From Lachnospiraceae bacterium UBA3689 (GTDB taxonomy: Bacteria; Bacillota; Clostridia; Lachnospirales; Lachnospiraceae), in NCBI GenBank assembly GCA_002371465.1, contig DFIU01000027.1:1-64000 (forward strand): DNA of 64,000 bases, read 5' to 3'. A program made the position numbers and the translations under genes. This document shows, piece after piece, positions 50,793-59,030 of the stretch. The notes below the pieces were generated by a model, which ran no database searches, was not told the DNA's origin, and saw only the letters and a program-made list of their open reading frames with translations. The number at the start of each line of letters is the position of its first letter. Within the stretch, counting starts at the first letter, position 1.

Positions 50793-50932
50793 GACTTCCA
50801 CTTTAGAGAGACCAGTCTCTCACGGTAGGACTCACCGCTCTTACCACTGCCACTTCGATAAACTTGAGATTCATCCAGTAGGCCTCTCTGCATTTACAAC
50901 TGCCACTTAACGGTAGGCCTCACCGCTTTTAT
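50793..50932 (-). ncRNA. toxI: ToxI-like antitoxin RNA with three repeats
   Basis: Three degenerate repeats on the minus strand. Repeat 1 (about 50926-50892, 35 nt) carries GCGGTGAGGCCTACCG then TTAAGTGGCAGTTGTAAAT. Repeat 2 (50891-50839, 53 nt) has GCAGAGAGGCCTACTG and AAGTGGCAGTGGTAAGA. Repeat 3 (50838-50789, ~50 nt) has GCGGTGAGTCCTACCG and AAAGTGGAAGTCAGGC. Repeat 1 resembles the Pectobacterium ToxI repeat (GGUGA..CUACC..UUAAGUG.CAG), recalled from memory. Such RNA is processed by the toxin and folds as pseudoknots that block it. Repeats 2 and 3 hold 18-20 nt insertions between the two conserved blocks. Confidence 0.85.
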
Positions 50933-50938
50933 AATTCA

Positions 50939-50966
50939 AGTATAGCATGTAAATTGAAAAACTCAA
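50939..50966 (-). promoter_or_regulatory. Promoter of the toxI-toxN locus
   Basis: Minus strand TTGAGT (plus 50961-50966), 16-nt spacer, TATACT (plus 50939-50944). Transcription would start near 50932, just before the first antitoxin repeat. Confidence 0.8.
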
Positions 50967-51107
50967 GAGAGAAGCGTAATTGGATTAGTCAGCGATCAGG
51001 GGTGGAAGGTTCTATAAATGAACGTATTTGTTTGTGCTCATTTTCAGCGCTCTTTTCTGTGAACTTTTGCAGTTTCCTTCTTAATTAAGTTTCAGTTCCG
51101 CTGCTCC

Positions 51108-53516
51108 TTATTCGCACATAAGCTCCAGGCTGACATCACCGAGGCTGTCAGAGTGAATTTGAATATGAACTGGTCCGGGTTCTGCACCTGAGCGGATAAC
51201 AGCGACCGCGTGACCATGCCAGGTTTTGAAGTTTCCGGAAGCATATTCTTCGGTGGATTGAGACTTTCTGCTTCCCGCACCAAGAAATTCTCCGGCTCCT
51301 GATACAGATATTGTAAGGTCTGTATCAGAGAGCATTTTTTGAATTCCGATGGAGTCCGTAATCCGTATATCAAGAAAAGCCAGGTCTTCCTTGTTGGCAG
51401 CAAGGTGGGATTTATCCGCCTTTACCTGAAGTTTTGTCTCGGAGCTTGCGGAATGAATTTCTTTTATTCCGATAACCCGGTGCTTTTGATCATAAGCAGT
51501 TGTCTTTAAACTTCCAGGTTCATAAGTCAACTCAAAATCTGCCGAGAAATTGTGGACGTCCGCAGTCTGAGTCTGAACGGTTCCATCGGAACGTCTCTGC
51601 TCAAGTTGGACTGTTTGGGCATTTGAAAATACATGGATTGCTGCCATTTTCCCTTCACAGCCATCCCAGGACCAGCTTTCGGTTCCGTCATACTGACGCC
51701 AGATTGTCTTAAGCTTTTGCTGCTCGGATAAGCTGGGATCTTCAACACAGATATAGGGGATCGTGGTCTTTCCCAGAACGACCTGACGGAAATAAGCCTG
51801 CTGCGTGGGCTGACCGGTGATGTCGATGAGACCGCAGCCGGCGGTGAGCGCGGGATAGGGTTTGTAAAGACCCTGTTCCAAATCGCCATAATTCCAGTCT
51901 CCGATAGATGCCTCACCGATATAATCCCAGGCAGTCCAAACAAAGTCGCCCAGTAGATAGGGGTGGCGCAGGTAAGAGGAATAATTGTACAGAATCTCAT
52001 CCGGATAAGTTTCCGAGGCAATGAAAACGGCGTCGGGCAGCTGGTCGTGCTGAAATTCAGGCAGCTCTTTGGCATAATTGTAGCCGATGACATCGACCTG
52101 AGCTAACGTCTCACGGATTCTTGCCAGTAAGGCTGGATCCCGCATCAGAACGGGAACCCTATGATCGAGAGAGACAAGCAGGTTATTCCCCTCTGCCTTT
52201 TCCAGAATTGTATTTGCTCCAGCGGCAGTTTCAATCGGATCCACTTCTTCAATGGATGCTTCTGTAGTCGGAACAAAGGTTGAGGTCACAAAGTTCACAC
52301 AATCTGTCGTGAATCGTGTAGGGTCCATCTGCTTGATCAGATAGTGGATCTGTCTTGCCATTTCGATGGATCGGGGGGAAGCCGTATCGGCTATTTCATT
52401 TCCAATGGAATAGAGAATGACGCTGGGGTGATTGAAGTCCTTTTCTATCAAGGCGGTTACTTCGGATTTCCAGTCCTCTCTGAAATATCTGGAATAATCA
52501 TACTTGGTCTTACGGGAAAACCACATATCGAATCCTTCGTCCATGACGAGCATTCCGCTTTCATCGCATGCCTCAAGGAGTTCTTTGGAAATCGGATTAT
52601 GGGAAGACCGGATAGCGTTAAAGCCCATTTCTTTTAGAATTCGGACCCGTCTTCTTTCTGCCTCTAAGTAGGTCGCCGCCCCCAGAACGCCGCTGTCGTG
52701 ATGGACGCAGCCGCCATTTAAAAAGGTTCGTTTTCCATTCAGAAGCAGTCCCTGCCCGGCATCAATAGAGATTGTTCGGATACCAAACAAGACGGAATCA
52801 GAATCCAGCAGGGTATCGCCGTCTTTTAATTCGACAAGACAGGTATATCTGTATGGATCTGTATCGGACCAGGGATGAGGAGCGGGAATATACAAATCCT
52901 GATCAGAACGAGAACCGACAGCGACTACTTGGTTTTTGCTGTCAAGGATTGTAATGGTCAGCTTGCCGTGAACAGCACGGCAGGATGAATGAACCGATAT
53001 GTGTATGCAGGCGGACTGACCGGAGAGCGCCTTTGTTGTAATCTTTATCCCATTCAGAGCAATAAAGTTTTCTTTTGGAGCAGTATGCAGGATGACGGGG
53101 CGATAAATGCCGCTTCCTGAATACCAGCGGCTGTTGGGTACCTGGGAATTATCGGCCGTTACCGTTAATACATTTTCCTGCTCGTAGGAAAGAGCGGAGT
53201 CGAGGGTCACATAAAAGTTGGTATAGCCATAGTGGTGACTGCCAAGCAGCCTGCCGTTTAATTCCACCCGGCTGTTCTGATAAATTCCTTCAAATTCAAG
53301 GATGTGCTGCCTGGACCGCTCCGCTTGTGACAAAGTGAAACGCTTCTTATAGAGGTAAGCCCCTCCGGGATAGTAGCCGGTATTGTAGCTGGAGGCACAG
53401 TTTGGATCCCGGGATTCGTGAATCATAGCGTCATAAGGCAGGGTTATGGGAAGGGGAGGTTGATTGGAATCTGTCTTTCTAACCGTCCAATTTTGATTCC
53501 AGAAATTATGTTTCAT
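51108..53516 (-). CDS. Glycoside hydrolase family 2 (beta-galactosidase-like)
   Basis: An 802-residue cytoplasmic GH2 enzyme: sugar-binding jelly-roll (about 1-170), Ig-like domain, TIM barrel (about 270-560), then further beta-sandwich domains. FNAIRSSHNPISKELLEACDE is the GH2 barrel signature. Acid/base E374 is in YSIGNEIAD and the nucleophile E502 in FIASETYP. A beta-galactosidase fits best; beta-glucuronidase is less likely. AAAGGAG precedes the ATG. It is the last gene of the YesN-YesM-pseudoATPase operon (11-nt overlap). Confidence 0.9.
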   Translation of the reverse strand: MKHNFWNQNWTVRKTDSNQPPLPITLPYDAMIHESRDPNCASSYNTGYYPGGAYLYKKRFTLSQAERSRQHILEFEGIYQNSRVELNGRLLGSHHYGYTNFYVTLDSALSYEQENVLTVTADNSQVPNSRWYSGSGIYRPVILHTAPKENFIALNGIKITTKALSGQSACIHISVHSSCRAVHGKLTITILDSKNQVVAVGSRSDQDLYIPAPHPWSDTDPYRYTCLVELKDGDTLLDSDSVLFGIRTISIDAGQGLLLNGKRTFLNGGCVHHDSGVLGAATYLEAERRRVRILKEMGFNAIRSSHNPISKELLEACDESGMLVMDEGFDMWFSRKTKYDYSRYFREDWKSEVTALIEKDFNHPSVILYSIGNEIADTASPRSIEMARQIHYLIKQMDPTRFTTDCVNFVTSTFVPTTEASIEEVDPIETAAGANTILEKAEGNNLLVSLDHRVPVLMRDPALLARIRETLAQVDVIGYNYAKELPEFQHDQLPDAVFIASETYPDEILYNYSSYLRHPYLLGDFVWTAWDYIGEASIGDWNYGDLEQGLYKPYPALTAGCGLIDITGQPTQQAYFRQVVLGKTTIPYICVEDPSLSEQQKLKTIWRQYDGTESWSWDGCEGKMAAIHVFSNAQTVQLEQRRSDGTVQTQTADVHNFSADFELTYEPGSLKTTAYDQKHRVIGIKEIHSASSETKLQVKADKSHLAANKEDLAFLDIRITDSIGIQKMLSDTDLTISVSGAGEFLGAGSRKSQSTEEYASGNFKTWHGHAVAVIRSGAEPGPVHIQIHSDSLGDVSLELMCE

Positions 53517-54957
53517 GGTGGTCTCCTTTCTGAGAGATGGTATAGCCTTTTTTGATGTGGCAGATATCCCCCGGGATCCGGTTCAGATCACTTGGTTTGG
53601 TATGCAAAAGGATTAAATTGATTTTTCGATCCAGGAGGCGCTGGATCATTCTCGCTGTGATACTGTCCATATGCGGATCGATTCCGGTAAAGGGCTGCTC
53701 AATAACGGCAAGAGGCGGAGCTGTAAAGAGCACCTTGCAATAAGCGATCATCTGCCTCTCGTAGGGGGAGAGATCCTTTACCTTTCGATTATGGATGGGG
53801 GCACCGATAATCTTTTTTAAAGACAGCTGGATCCCCTCGGCATAACTGCGCCTTGCCCAGATGTGGGGCACCTTATAAGAGAGGGGGAGGAACAGATTGT
53901 CGATTGTGCTCATATTTGAAATTAAGTAGTTTTGATCCGGCTGCCGGGGAAGCCACATGATCGAGCGATAGTAGTTCTTAAACTCTGTATCGGGAGAGGC
54001 GAGCTTTTTCTCTCCACATAGGATGGTTCCGGAAATGAGGCTTTCTGACCCATTTAAGAGGTTTTTAAATGCGAGAAGTGAGAGCCGGTCAAAGCAGAGA
54101 ATATTCAAAACGCTGCCTGAGGCTAGGCGGGCGTGAAAATCATGGAGCGTTTCAGTGGAACAGTGGATCCAGTTCACTTCTCTGGGAGAGGCGGTATCTG
54201 CCTTGCTTTGGGGAGGCTGTGGGAGCTGCTTCCCGGGAGCAGCTGTTTCAGTCAGAAGGAAGGACTGAATTTTATCCGGGGCAATAAAGCGCACATCCAG
54301 ACAAGCCAAAGAAGTATTGTTCTTGATAAAAAGGATCTTCTCAGCTAAATCCTGATACAGCGTGTGAAAGGATCCAAAGAGGATGAAGGTGTACCCTCGG
54401 TCATGCAGGAAATGAATGAGTTCTCTGAGCTTGTTTATTTCCTGGAGCTGAAGAACATCAAAGCAATCATAGAATAGGATCAGTTTTCGCTTTTCATAGA
54501 AAGCCTTTAAAATTTCGACACAAATTCTATCAAAAAAACTTAGAGAAGATGGTTTTGCGGACAGATCAAGGGATAGCTGAAACTGGTGCAGGAGGTCCCT
54601 GACAATGGGGTCGTAGTTTCTTGTAAAAATGCGGCTGGAATGATCGGCGAAAATACAGATGTTATCGGAAATAGAAAGAGCGCTATTTAAAGATGCCTTT
54701 CTATTGATAATCGCTGTCTGTGGAGGGATCAGACGATAAAATTCCTCAGGTTTTACTGGCTGATGGTGGAACCGAATGGTCCCCTTAATAGACGCATTTC
54801 CCTCAAATAAGGCAAGCAGGGCGTCCTTTTCCAGAATACTGTCACAGACAATGCCCAGAACATCCTGCTCGCAAAGTTGAAGCTGAAATTCATGCAGAAC
54901 GGAAAACGAAGCAGATCGTATTGTGGCTTTTTCTAATACCAGAAGTTCGTGTTTCAT
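53506..54957 (-). CDS. RbsA/MglA-like double ATPase with eroded nucleotide-binding motifs
   Basis: A 483-residue protein with the length and two-fold plan of sugar ABC ATPases but no Walker A in either half: the first is VLGIVCDSILEKDALLALFEG where GENGAGKST is expected, the second is VLNILCFDRLSLLAFKNLLNG. The signatures survive weakly (LSFFDRICVEILKAF; LSPYERQMIAYCKVLF), and the second Walker B is LAVIEQPFTGID (Glu to Gln). It is probably not an active ATPase. The frame is open to 55092, but the ATG at 54957 overlaps the kinase stop (ATGA). Placed between a YesM kinase and a glycosidase, it may be a sensor or decoy subunit. Confidence 0.8.
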   Translation of the reverse strand: MKHELLVLEKATIRSASFSVLHEFQLQLCEQDVLGIVCDSILEKDALLALFEGNASIKGTIRFHHQPVKPEEFYRLIPPQTAIINRKASLNSALSISDNICIFADHSSRIFTRNYDPIVRDLLHQFQLSLDLSAKPSSLSFFDRICVEILKAFYEKRKLILFYDCFDVLQLQEINKLRELIHFLHDRGYTFILFGSFHTLYQDLAEKILFIKNNTSLACLDVRFIAPDKIQSFLLTETAAPGKQLPQPPQSKADTASPREVNWIHCSTETLHDFHARLASGSVLNILCFDRLSLLAFKNLLNGSESLISGTILCGEKKLASPDTEFKNYYRSIMWLPRQPDQNYLISNMSTIDNLFLPLSYKVPHIWARRSYAEGIQLSLKKIIGAPIHNRKVKDLSPYERQMIAYCKVLFTAPPLAVIEQPFTGIDPHMDSITARMIQRLLDRKINLILLHTKPSDLNRIPGDICHIKKGYTISQKGDHHET

Positions 54958-55985
54958 AATGACTGTGCTTCCTTTTGCTGAGGGCTTTTTTCGATGGCAG
55001 GGAGCGAGACACAGACCTTTGTGCCAACGCCGACAATGCTGTGAACGGTGATGCCGTATTCTTCTCCAAACAGCAGTTTGATTCTCCGGCATACATTTTT
55101 AAGTGCAATTCCGCCCTTTTTCTTTTCATTGACGACAGCAATCGAGATATGGTTCAAAGACTTATTGAGCGCCTCTAGTTCTGCCTCCGGAATGCCAACC
55201 CCATTGTCGCTGATTTCAATATTCAGGTAGTTGTCAATTTGTTCAATCCGAATGAGAATCTTTCCCTCAGAGGAGATTTTCTCAATTCCATGGAAAATGG
55301 CGTTTTCAATGATTGGCTGAAGCAGCAGCTTGGGGCAGGAGAGCTGCAAGAGGTCCTGCTGCCTATCGCCTAGCTCCACCTGCATCGAGATTTTCGATCC
55401 AAACCGATACTGCTGAATCAGAAAATAGTCAGAAGCATTTTCAATCTCATCCTGGATGGTGACCAGGTTTTGGGTATTGGTAATTGTGTAGCGGAAAAAT
55501 GTTGACAGAGCCTCTGTGATATCGGCGATATTCGTTGCTCCTGCAACTAAAGCATCTCCCCGGATGGAATCCAGCGTGTTGTAGAGAAAATGCGGATTGA
55601 TCTGGTTTTGAAGCGCAAGAAACTCTGCTTGCCTTGTGGATTGCTGCATGATGTTCTGACGATTGATCAGGCTGTCCATACGACTGACAGAGATTCCAAG
55701 CTTGGGAAAAAGTCCCGGGATTTTTTGAAGAAACTCCTGGAAAATGACCCCGTCATTAAAGTTCTGACAGAGCTGCTCATACTCCTTCGCCTTTTTCTGG
55801 AGATGGTTGTTTCGGTAGATGAAAAAGAGACAGGTAAGAAGCAGATTCAGAGTCGTCAATATTTTTGCCGACAAAAGCTGATCTTTCCATATAGAGCCTA
55901 AGGAGAGCATTAGAAAGAGCAGGGTCATAGCGGCATAAATCGTTTCTGTTCGCGTGTATTGCTTGAAAAGAGTTTTCTTTTTCAT
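54954..55985 (-). CDS. Sensor histidine kinase, YesM/LytS-like
   Basis: A 343-residue kinase. Two helices (about 15-32 and 42-57) are joined by only ~10 residues, so no extracellular sensor exists; residues 60-120 form a cytoplasmic coiled coil. The His_kinase domain has H132 in QNQINPHFLYNTLDSI and the ATPase motifs PKLLLQPIIENAIFHGI and ISDNGVGIPEAELEAL. It phosphorylates the YesN-type regulator encoded just before it (13 nt). Sensing likely depends on a partner protein. Confidence 0.88.
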   Translation of the reverse strand: MKKKTLFKQYTRTETIYAAMTLLFLMLSLGSIWKDQLLSAKILTTLNLLLTCLFFIYRNNHLQKKAKEYEQLCQNFNDGVIFQEFLQKIPGLFPKLGISVSRMDSLINRQNIMQQSTRQAEFLALQNQINPHFLYNTLDSIRGDALVAGATNIADITEALSTFFRYTITNTQNLVTIQDEIENASDYFLIQQYRFGSKISMQVELGDRQQDLLQLSCPKLLLQPIIENAIFHGIEKISSEGKILIRIEQIDNYLNIEISDNGVGIPEAELEALNKSLNHISIAVVNEKKKGGIALKNVCRRIKLLFGEEYGITVHSIVGVGTKVCVSLPAIEKSPQQKEAQSL

Positions 55986-55998
55986 TGAGTATCGTTCC

Positions 55999-57621
55999 TT
56001 AACTATAGAGTCTTCGATATTCTGTCGGCGTCATTCGTGTCAGTTTACGAAAAAGCCGGGTGAAGTACTTTACATCTGAATAACCAACTTTTAAGGCAAT
56101 CAGACCGATCTCATCGCTGGTATGGAGCAGCAGACCCTTTGCCTTTTCGATGCGGACTTCCTTCAGATAATCCATGAAGTTCTGAGACGTCGTCTTTTTA
56201 AAAACAGAGGAAAAGTAAGCCGGATTAAAGCCAACTTCCCGACTGACCGTTTCCAGTGTGAGCGGATCATTATAGTGGTCCCTGATATATTGCTTGGCAA
56301 GTCGAATAGGTCGCTCCTCCTGGTTCTGTTTGGTCAAAAGGAGCCGATGCAATACTTCAGAACAATAGTCAGAGAGATACTGACAGATCTCACTGAAGGA
56401 ATAGAGATAGCGGTTGGCGGCGTTTAAATCCTGAATAATGGTTTTTGTATCATACTGGTCTCCTTCCCGGTAGGTCAGGGCAAAACAAAAGGTTTCAATA
56501 AAGGCATTCATGCAGCGGACGATCAATTCATTGTCACTTAAAACGTTGCCCAGTTGCATATTCAGTTGGGAGATCAGTTGCTTTAAGCGTTCTCCATCCA
56601 GGAGTTCTACAGCGGACATGATTTCTTTTCGGAACGAGTTCGGAAAAATACTTTCAAAAGAAATCGTATGCGGTGCGGAAGCTTTCGGCAGCAATAAGAA
56701 CTCTCCACTGGTAAAGCGAGTGAGGAGATTGAGACCAGCCTCTTCATATGCGGTGGGAACTTGGTCAATGGAACTAAGCTGGGAGCTGGAGCTGATGCAT
56801 ATTTTCAACTGGGGATAGATGCTTTGATAGGCTGAAGCCTCCCGCTTGATAGAAGCCAGAGCATCAAAGAGTTTATGTTTCAGATCACTTTGATAGTTGA
56901 TCAAAAGAACTACCTGGTCATCCAACAAGGAACTGCTGCATGAATGGCACACGTCTTTTAGCTGCCTTTGCAGCTCCTTTTGAAGTTTGGGCAGGATGAA
57001 CTGATTGATTTCCTGATTCTTTGCTTGATCGCTTATCACGCCGGTATAGACGTGGGCAATCAAAAGGCTGGTACAGTCCCCTTCCTGAGAAAAAGAATAG
57101 AAGCGTTCGATCTGGGCAGGCGTCATGCTTAAGACAGACGGATCTTTTTTTGTTGCTAGATCATATAAGAGGTTCTTCTTTTCCGACGTTTCCGAGGTCT
57201 GCGTCCGTTCAAGCAGAACGGTATATTCTTCTTGTCGCTCTTGCTTTGACGTGTATTTTTCTTCAACAGATATTAAGATTGCTTCAAGTTCTTTTTTCTT
57301 GATTGGTTTCAGAAGATAACCTTCCACCCCTAATTGGATTGCCCTTTGCGCGTAATGAAATTCGCCATAGCCGCTGACAATGATAAAGTAGGGAGTAAAA
57401 CCTGCTTTTTTTGCCCTTTGATACATTTCAATCCCATCCAGGTTTGGCATCCGAATATCAGAGATCACAATATCCGGATTGATCTCTTTGATTGCGTTTA
57501 GTGCTGAAAGTCCATCTGTTTCGGTTCTGACAATCTGCATGTGAAATTGATCCCAATCCACTAAATACTGAATTAATTGAATGATCTTCTTTTCATCATC
57601 GGCAATCAAAACTTTCATCAT
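55999..57621 (-). CDS. AraC-type response regulator, YesN-like
   Basis: A 540-residue regulator. The receiver domain (1-125) has ADDE and phospho-acceptor D55 in IVISDIRMPNLDG. A long central helical domain (about 140-430) follows, then an AraC-type double helix-turn-helix (about 435-540: IRLAKQYIRDHYNDPLTLETVSREVGFNPAYFSSVFKK and DVKYFTRLFRKLTRMTPTEYR). The frame opens at 57738, but AAGGAG before ATGATG at 57621 fixes the start. It likely activates the divergent sugar operon. Confidence 0.9.
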   Translation of the reverse strand: MMKVLIADDEKKIIQLIQYLVDWDQFHMQIVRTETDGLSALNAIKEINPDIVISDIRMPNLDGIEMYQRAKKAGFTPYFIIVSGYGEFHYAQRAIQLGVEGYLLKPIKKKELEAILISVEEKYTSKQERQEEYTVLLERTQTSETSEKKNLLYDLATKKDPSVLSMTPAQIERFYSFSQEGDCTSLLIAHVYTGVISDQAKNQEINQFILPKLQKELQRQLKDVCHSCSSSLLDDQVVLLINYQSDLKHKLFDALASIKREASAYQSIYPQLKICISSSSQLSSIDQVPTAYEEAGLNLLTRFTSGEFLLLPKASAPHTISFESIFPNSFRKEIMSAVELLDGERLKQLISQLNMQLGNVLSDNELIVRCMNAFIETFCFALTYREGDQYDTKTIIQDLNAANRYLYSFSEICQYLSDYCSEVLHRLLLTKQNQEERPIRLAKQYIRDHYNDPLTLETVSREVGFNPAYFSSVFKKTTSQNFMDYLKEVRIEKAKGLLLHTSDEIGLIALKVGYSDVKYFTRLFRKLTRMTPTEYRRLYS

Positions 57622-57649
57622 CTTGTAGGTTCTCCTTTGCAATAAGGAA

Positions 57650-57678
57650 AATATAGCATAAAAAAAGTAGTGCCGCAA
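57650..57678 (-). promoter_or_regulatory. Promoter of the YesN-YesM operon
   Basis: Minus strand TTGCGG (plus 57673-57678), 17-nt spacer, TATATT (plus 57650-57655) with an extended TGC just before it. About 30 nt before the ATG. Confidence 0.65.
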
Positions 57679-57739
57679 AAATTGAAGTGGAAAAAAGTAT
57701 ACATCAAAAGAATGACCCCCTTTATCTAAATAGTGCAAG

Positions 57740-57769
57740 TTGCCTAAACAATACAGCTCTTTTTATAAT
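57740..57769 (+). promoter_or_regulatory. Promoter of the mglBAC operon
   Basis: TTGCCT (57740-57745), 18-nt spacer, TATAAT (57764-57769), ~49 nt before the mglB ATG. The space upstream to the divergent gene would hold the YesN-type operator. Confidence 0.6.
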
Positions 57770-57817
57770 TGGATCATCAAAAATAACAGAACAATCACGA
57801 AGGGAGAACTGATTATC

Positions 57818-58927
57818 ATGAAAAAGAAAGTTGTAAGCTTTTTACTCTGCGCAGCGATGGCAACAGGACTGCTTGCCGGATGCGGCGCAGCGGATGATGG
57901 AGCCTCTACCGCTGCCGGAACTGAAGCTGCGGAATCCACATCAGCAGAGGGCAACGGTGATTTGCCAATTCTTGGGGCCGGAATTTATTCCTCGACGGAT
58001 AACTTTAATTCCTATATTGGAAAAGCAATTGCAAATGCAGCAAAAGGTGTGTTCCAGGTCAACGTAGATGACGGTCAGCTGGACCAGTCCACTCAGCTCA
58101 ATCAGATTGATACGGCAATTGCAAAGGGCGCGAAGGCGATCACGGTTTCGGTCGTCGATATTACCGCAGCTCCGACCATTATCCAGAAGTGTGAAGAAGC
58201 AGGAAACATTCCTCTGATCTTCTTCAACAAGGAGATCACCGATAAGGAAGTCGTGGACTCATACGATAATCTTTATCAGGTCACATCCACCGGCGGAGAT
58301 TACGGAGCTAACATTCAGGGCGAAGAAGTTGCTGAATGGTGGAAGGCTCATCCGGAGATGGACAAAAACAAGGATGGAAAATTGCAGCTGATCAACATTA
58401 TGGGGGATCCGAGTCATACTGCTACGCAGCCGCGAGCTAAGGCGGTAAAGGATACCATTGAGAAAGCCGGCATTGAACTCGATGTTTTGGAAGAGGACAC
58501 CGGAAAGTGGGATACCGCTACGGCAAAAGAAAAAATGGATGCCTGGATTTCCAAGTATGGAGATGAAGTGGAGTGCATCACAGCAGCTAATGATGCAATG
58601 GCGCTTGGCGCCTTACAGTCTGTAGAAGCGGCTGGTTACAATGAAAAGGGCGAGGAGAGTGACAAATATGTGCCGATCTTTGGCATTGATGCGCTTCCGG
58701 AGACCCTGACCAAGATTGAAAGCGGGGAAATTGCCGGATCGGTCCTCCAGGATGCTAAGACCCAGGGAGAGACGATTGTTAAGATTGCAGACAACCTGGT
58801 CAACGGAAAAGAGGCTTTGGACGGAACCGATCTGGAATTTGACACAGACGGATCCAAGGCAGTCCGGATTCCTTATCAGGCTATCTCCAAGGATACGCTT
58901 CAGATTGCAGAAGACAGCTATAAGTGA
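57818..58927 (+). CDS. mglB: Sugar ABC transporter substrate-binding lipoprotein, MglB-like
   Basis: A 369-residue lipoprotein with lipobox LLAGC (Cys at ~22) and a type 1 periplasmic-binding fold (D-galactose/glucose branch). GAGIYSSTDNFNSYIGKAI and QIDTAIAKGAKAITVSVVD are typical. FNKEITDKEVVDSYDNLYQVTSTGGDYGA, NDAMALGALQSVEAAG and IPVFGIDALPETL-like segments (VPIFGIDALPETL) line the sugar pocket. AAGGGAGA precedes the ATG at 57818. It feeds the MglA/MglC transporter encoded next. Confidence 0.9.
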   Translation: MKKKVVSFLLCAAMATGLLAGCGAADDGASTAAGTEAAESTSAEGNGDLPILGAGIYSSTDNFNSYIGKAIANAAKGVFQVNVDDGQLDQSTQLNQIDTAIAKGAKAITVSVVDITAAPTIIQKCEEAGNIPLIFFNKEITDKEVVDSYDNLYQVTSTGGDYGANIQGEEVAEWWKAHPEMDKNKDGKLQLINIMGDPSHTATQPRAKAVKDTIEKAGIELDVLEEDTGKWDTATAKEKMDAWISKYGDEVECITAANDAMALGALQSVEAAGYNEKGEESDKYVPIFGIDALPETLTKIESGEIAGSVLQDAKTQGETIVKIADNLVNGKEALDGTDLEFDTDGSKAVRIPYQAISKDTLQIAEDSYK

Positions 58928-58937
58928 TAGGCGAAGA

Positions 58938-58976
58938 ATCCTTCTTCAGATGCAGAATCTGCAGTTGAAGAAGGAT
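58938..58976 (+). other. Intercistronic hairpin between mglB and mglA
   Basis: ATCCTTCTTCA (58938-58948) pairs perfectly with TGAAGAAGGAT (58966-58976); an inner TGCAG/CTGCA stem extends it. No T run follows, so it is more likely an mRNA stabiliser or a partial block that keeps binding-protein levels above the membrane subunits. Confidence 0.6.
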
Positions 58977-59030
58977 ATCTATACGATACGTACTTAGGTT
59001 GAGAACAGGAGATAAGGAAGGTCTTGAGAC

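Noticed and set aside
50789..50930. CRISPR-like array
   Set aside because: Only about three degenerate repeats, spacings of 35-53 nt and no cas genes. Position before a ToxN gene, the terminator and the match to ToxI explain it better.
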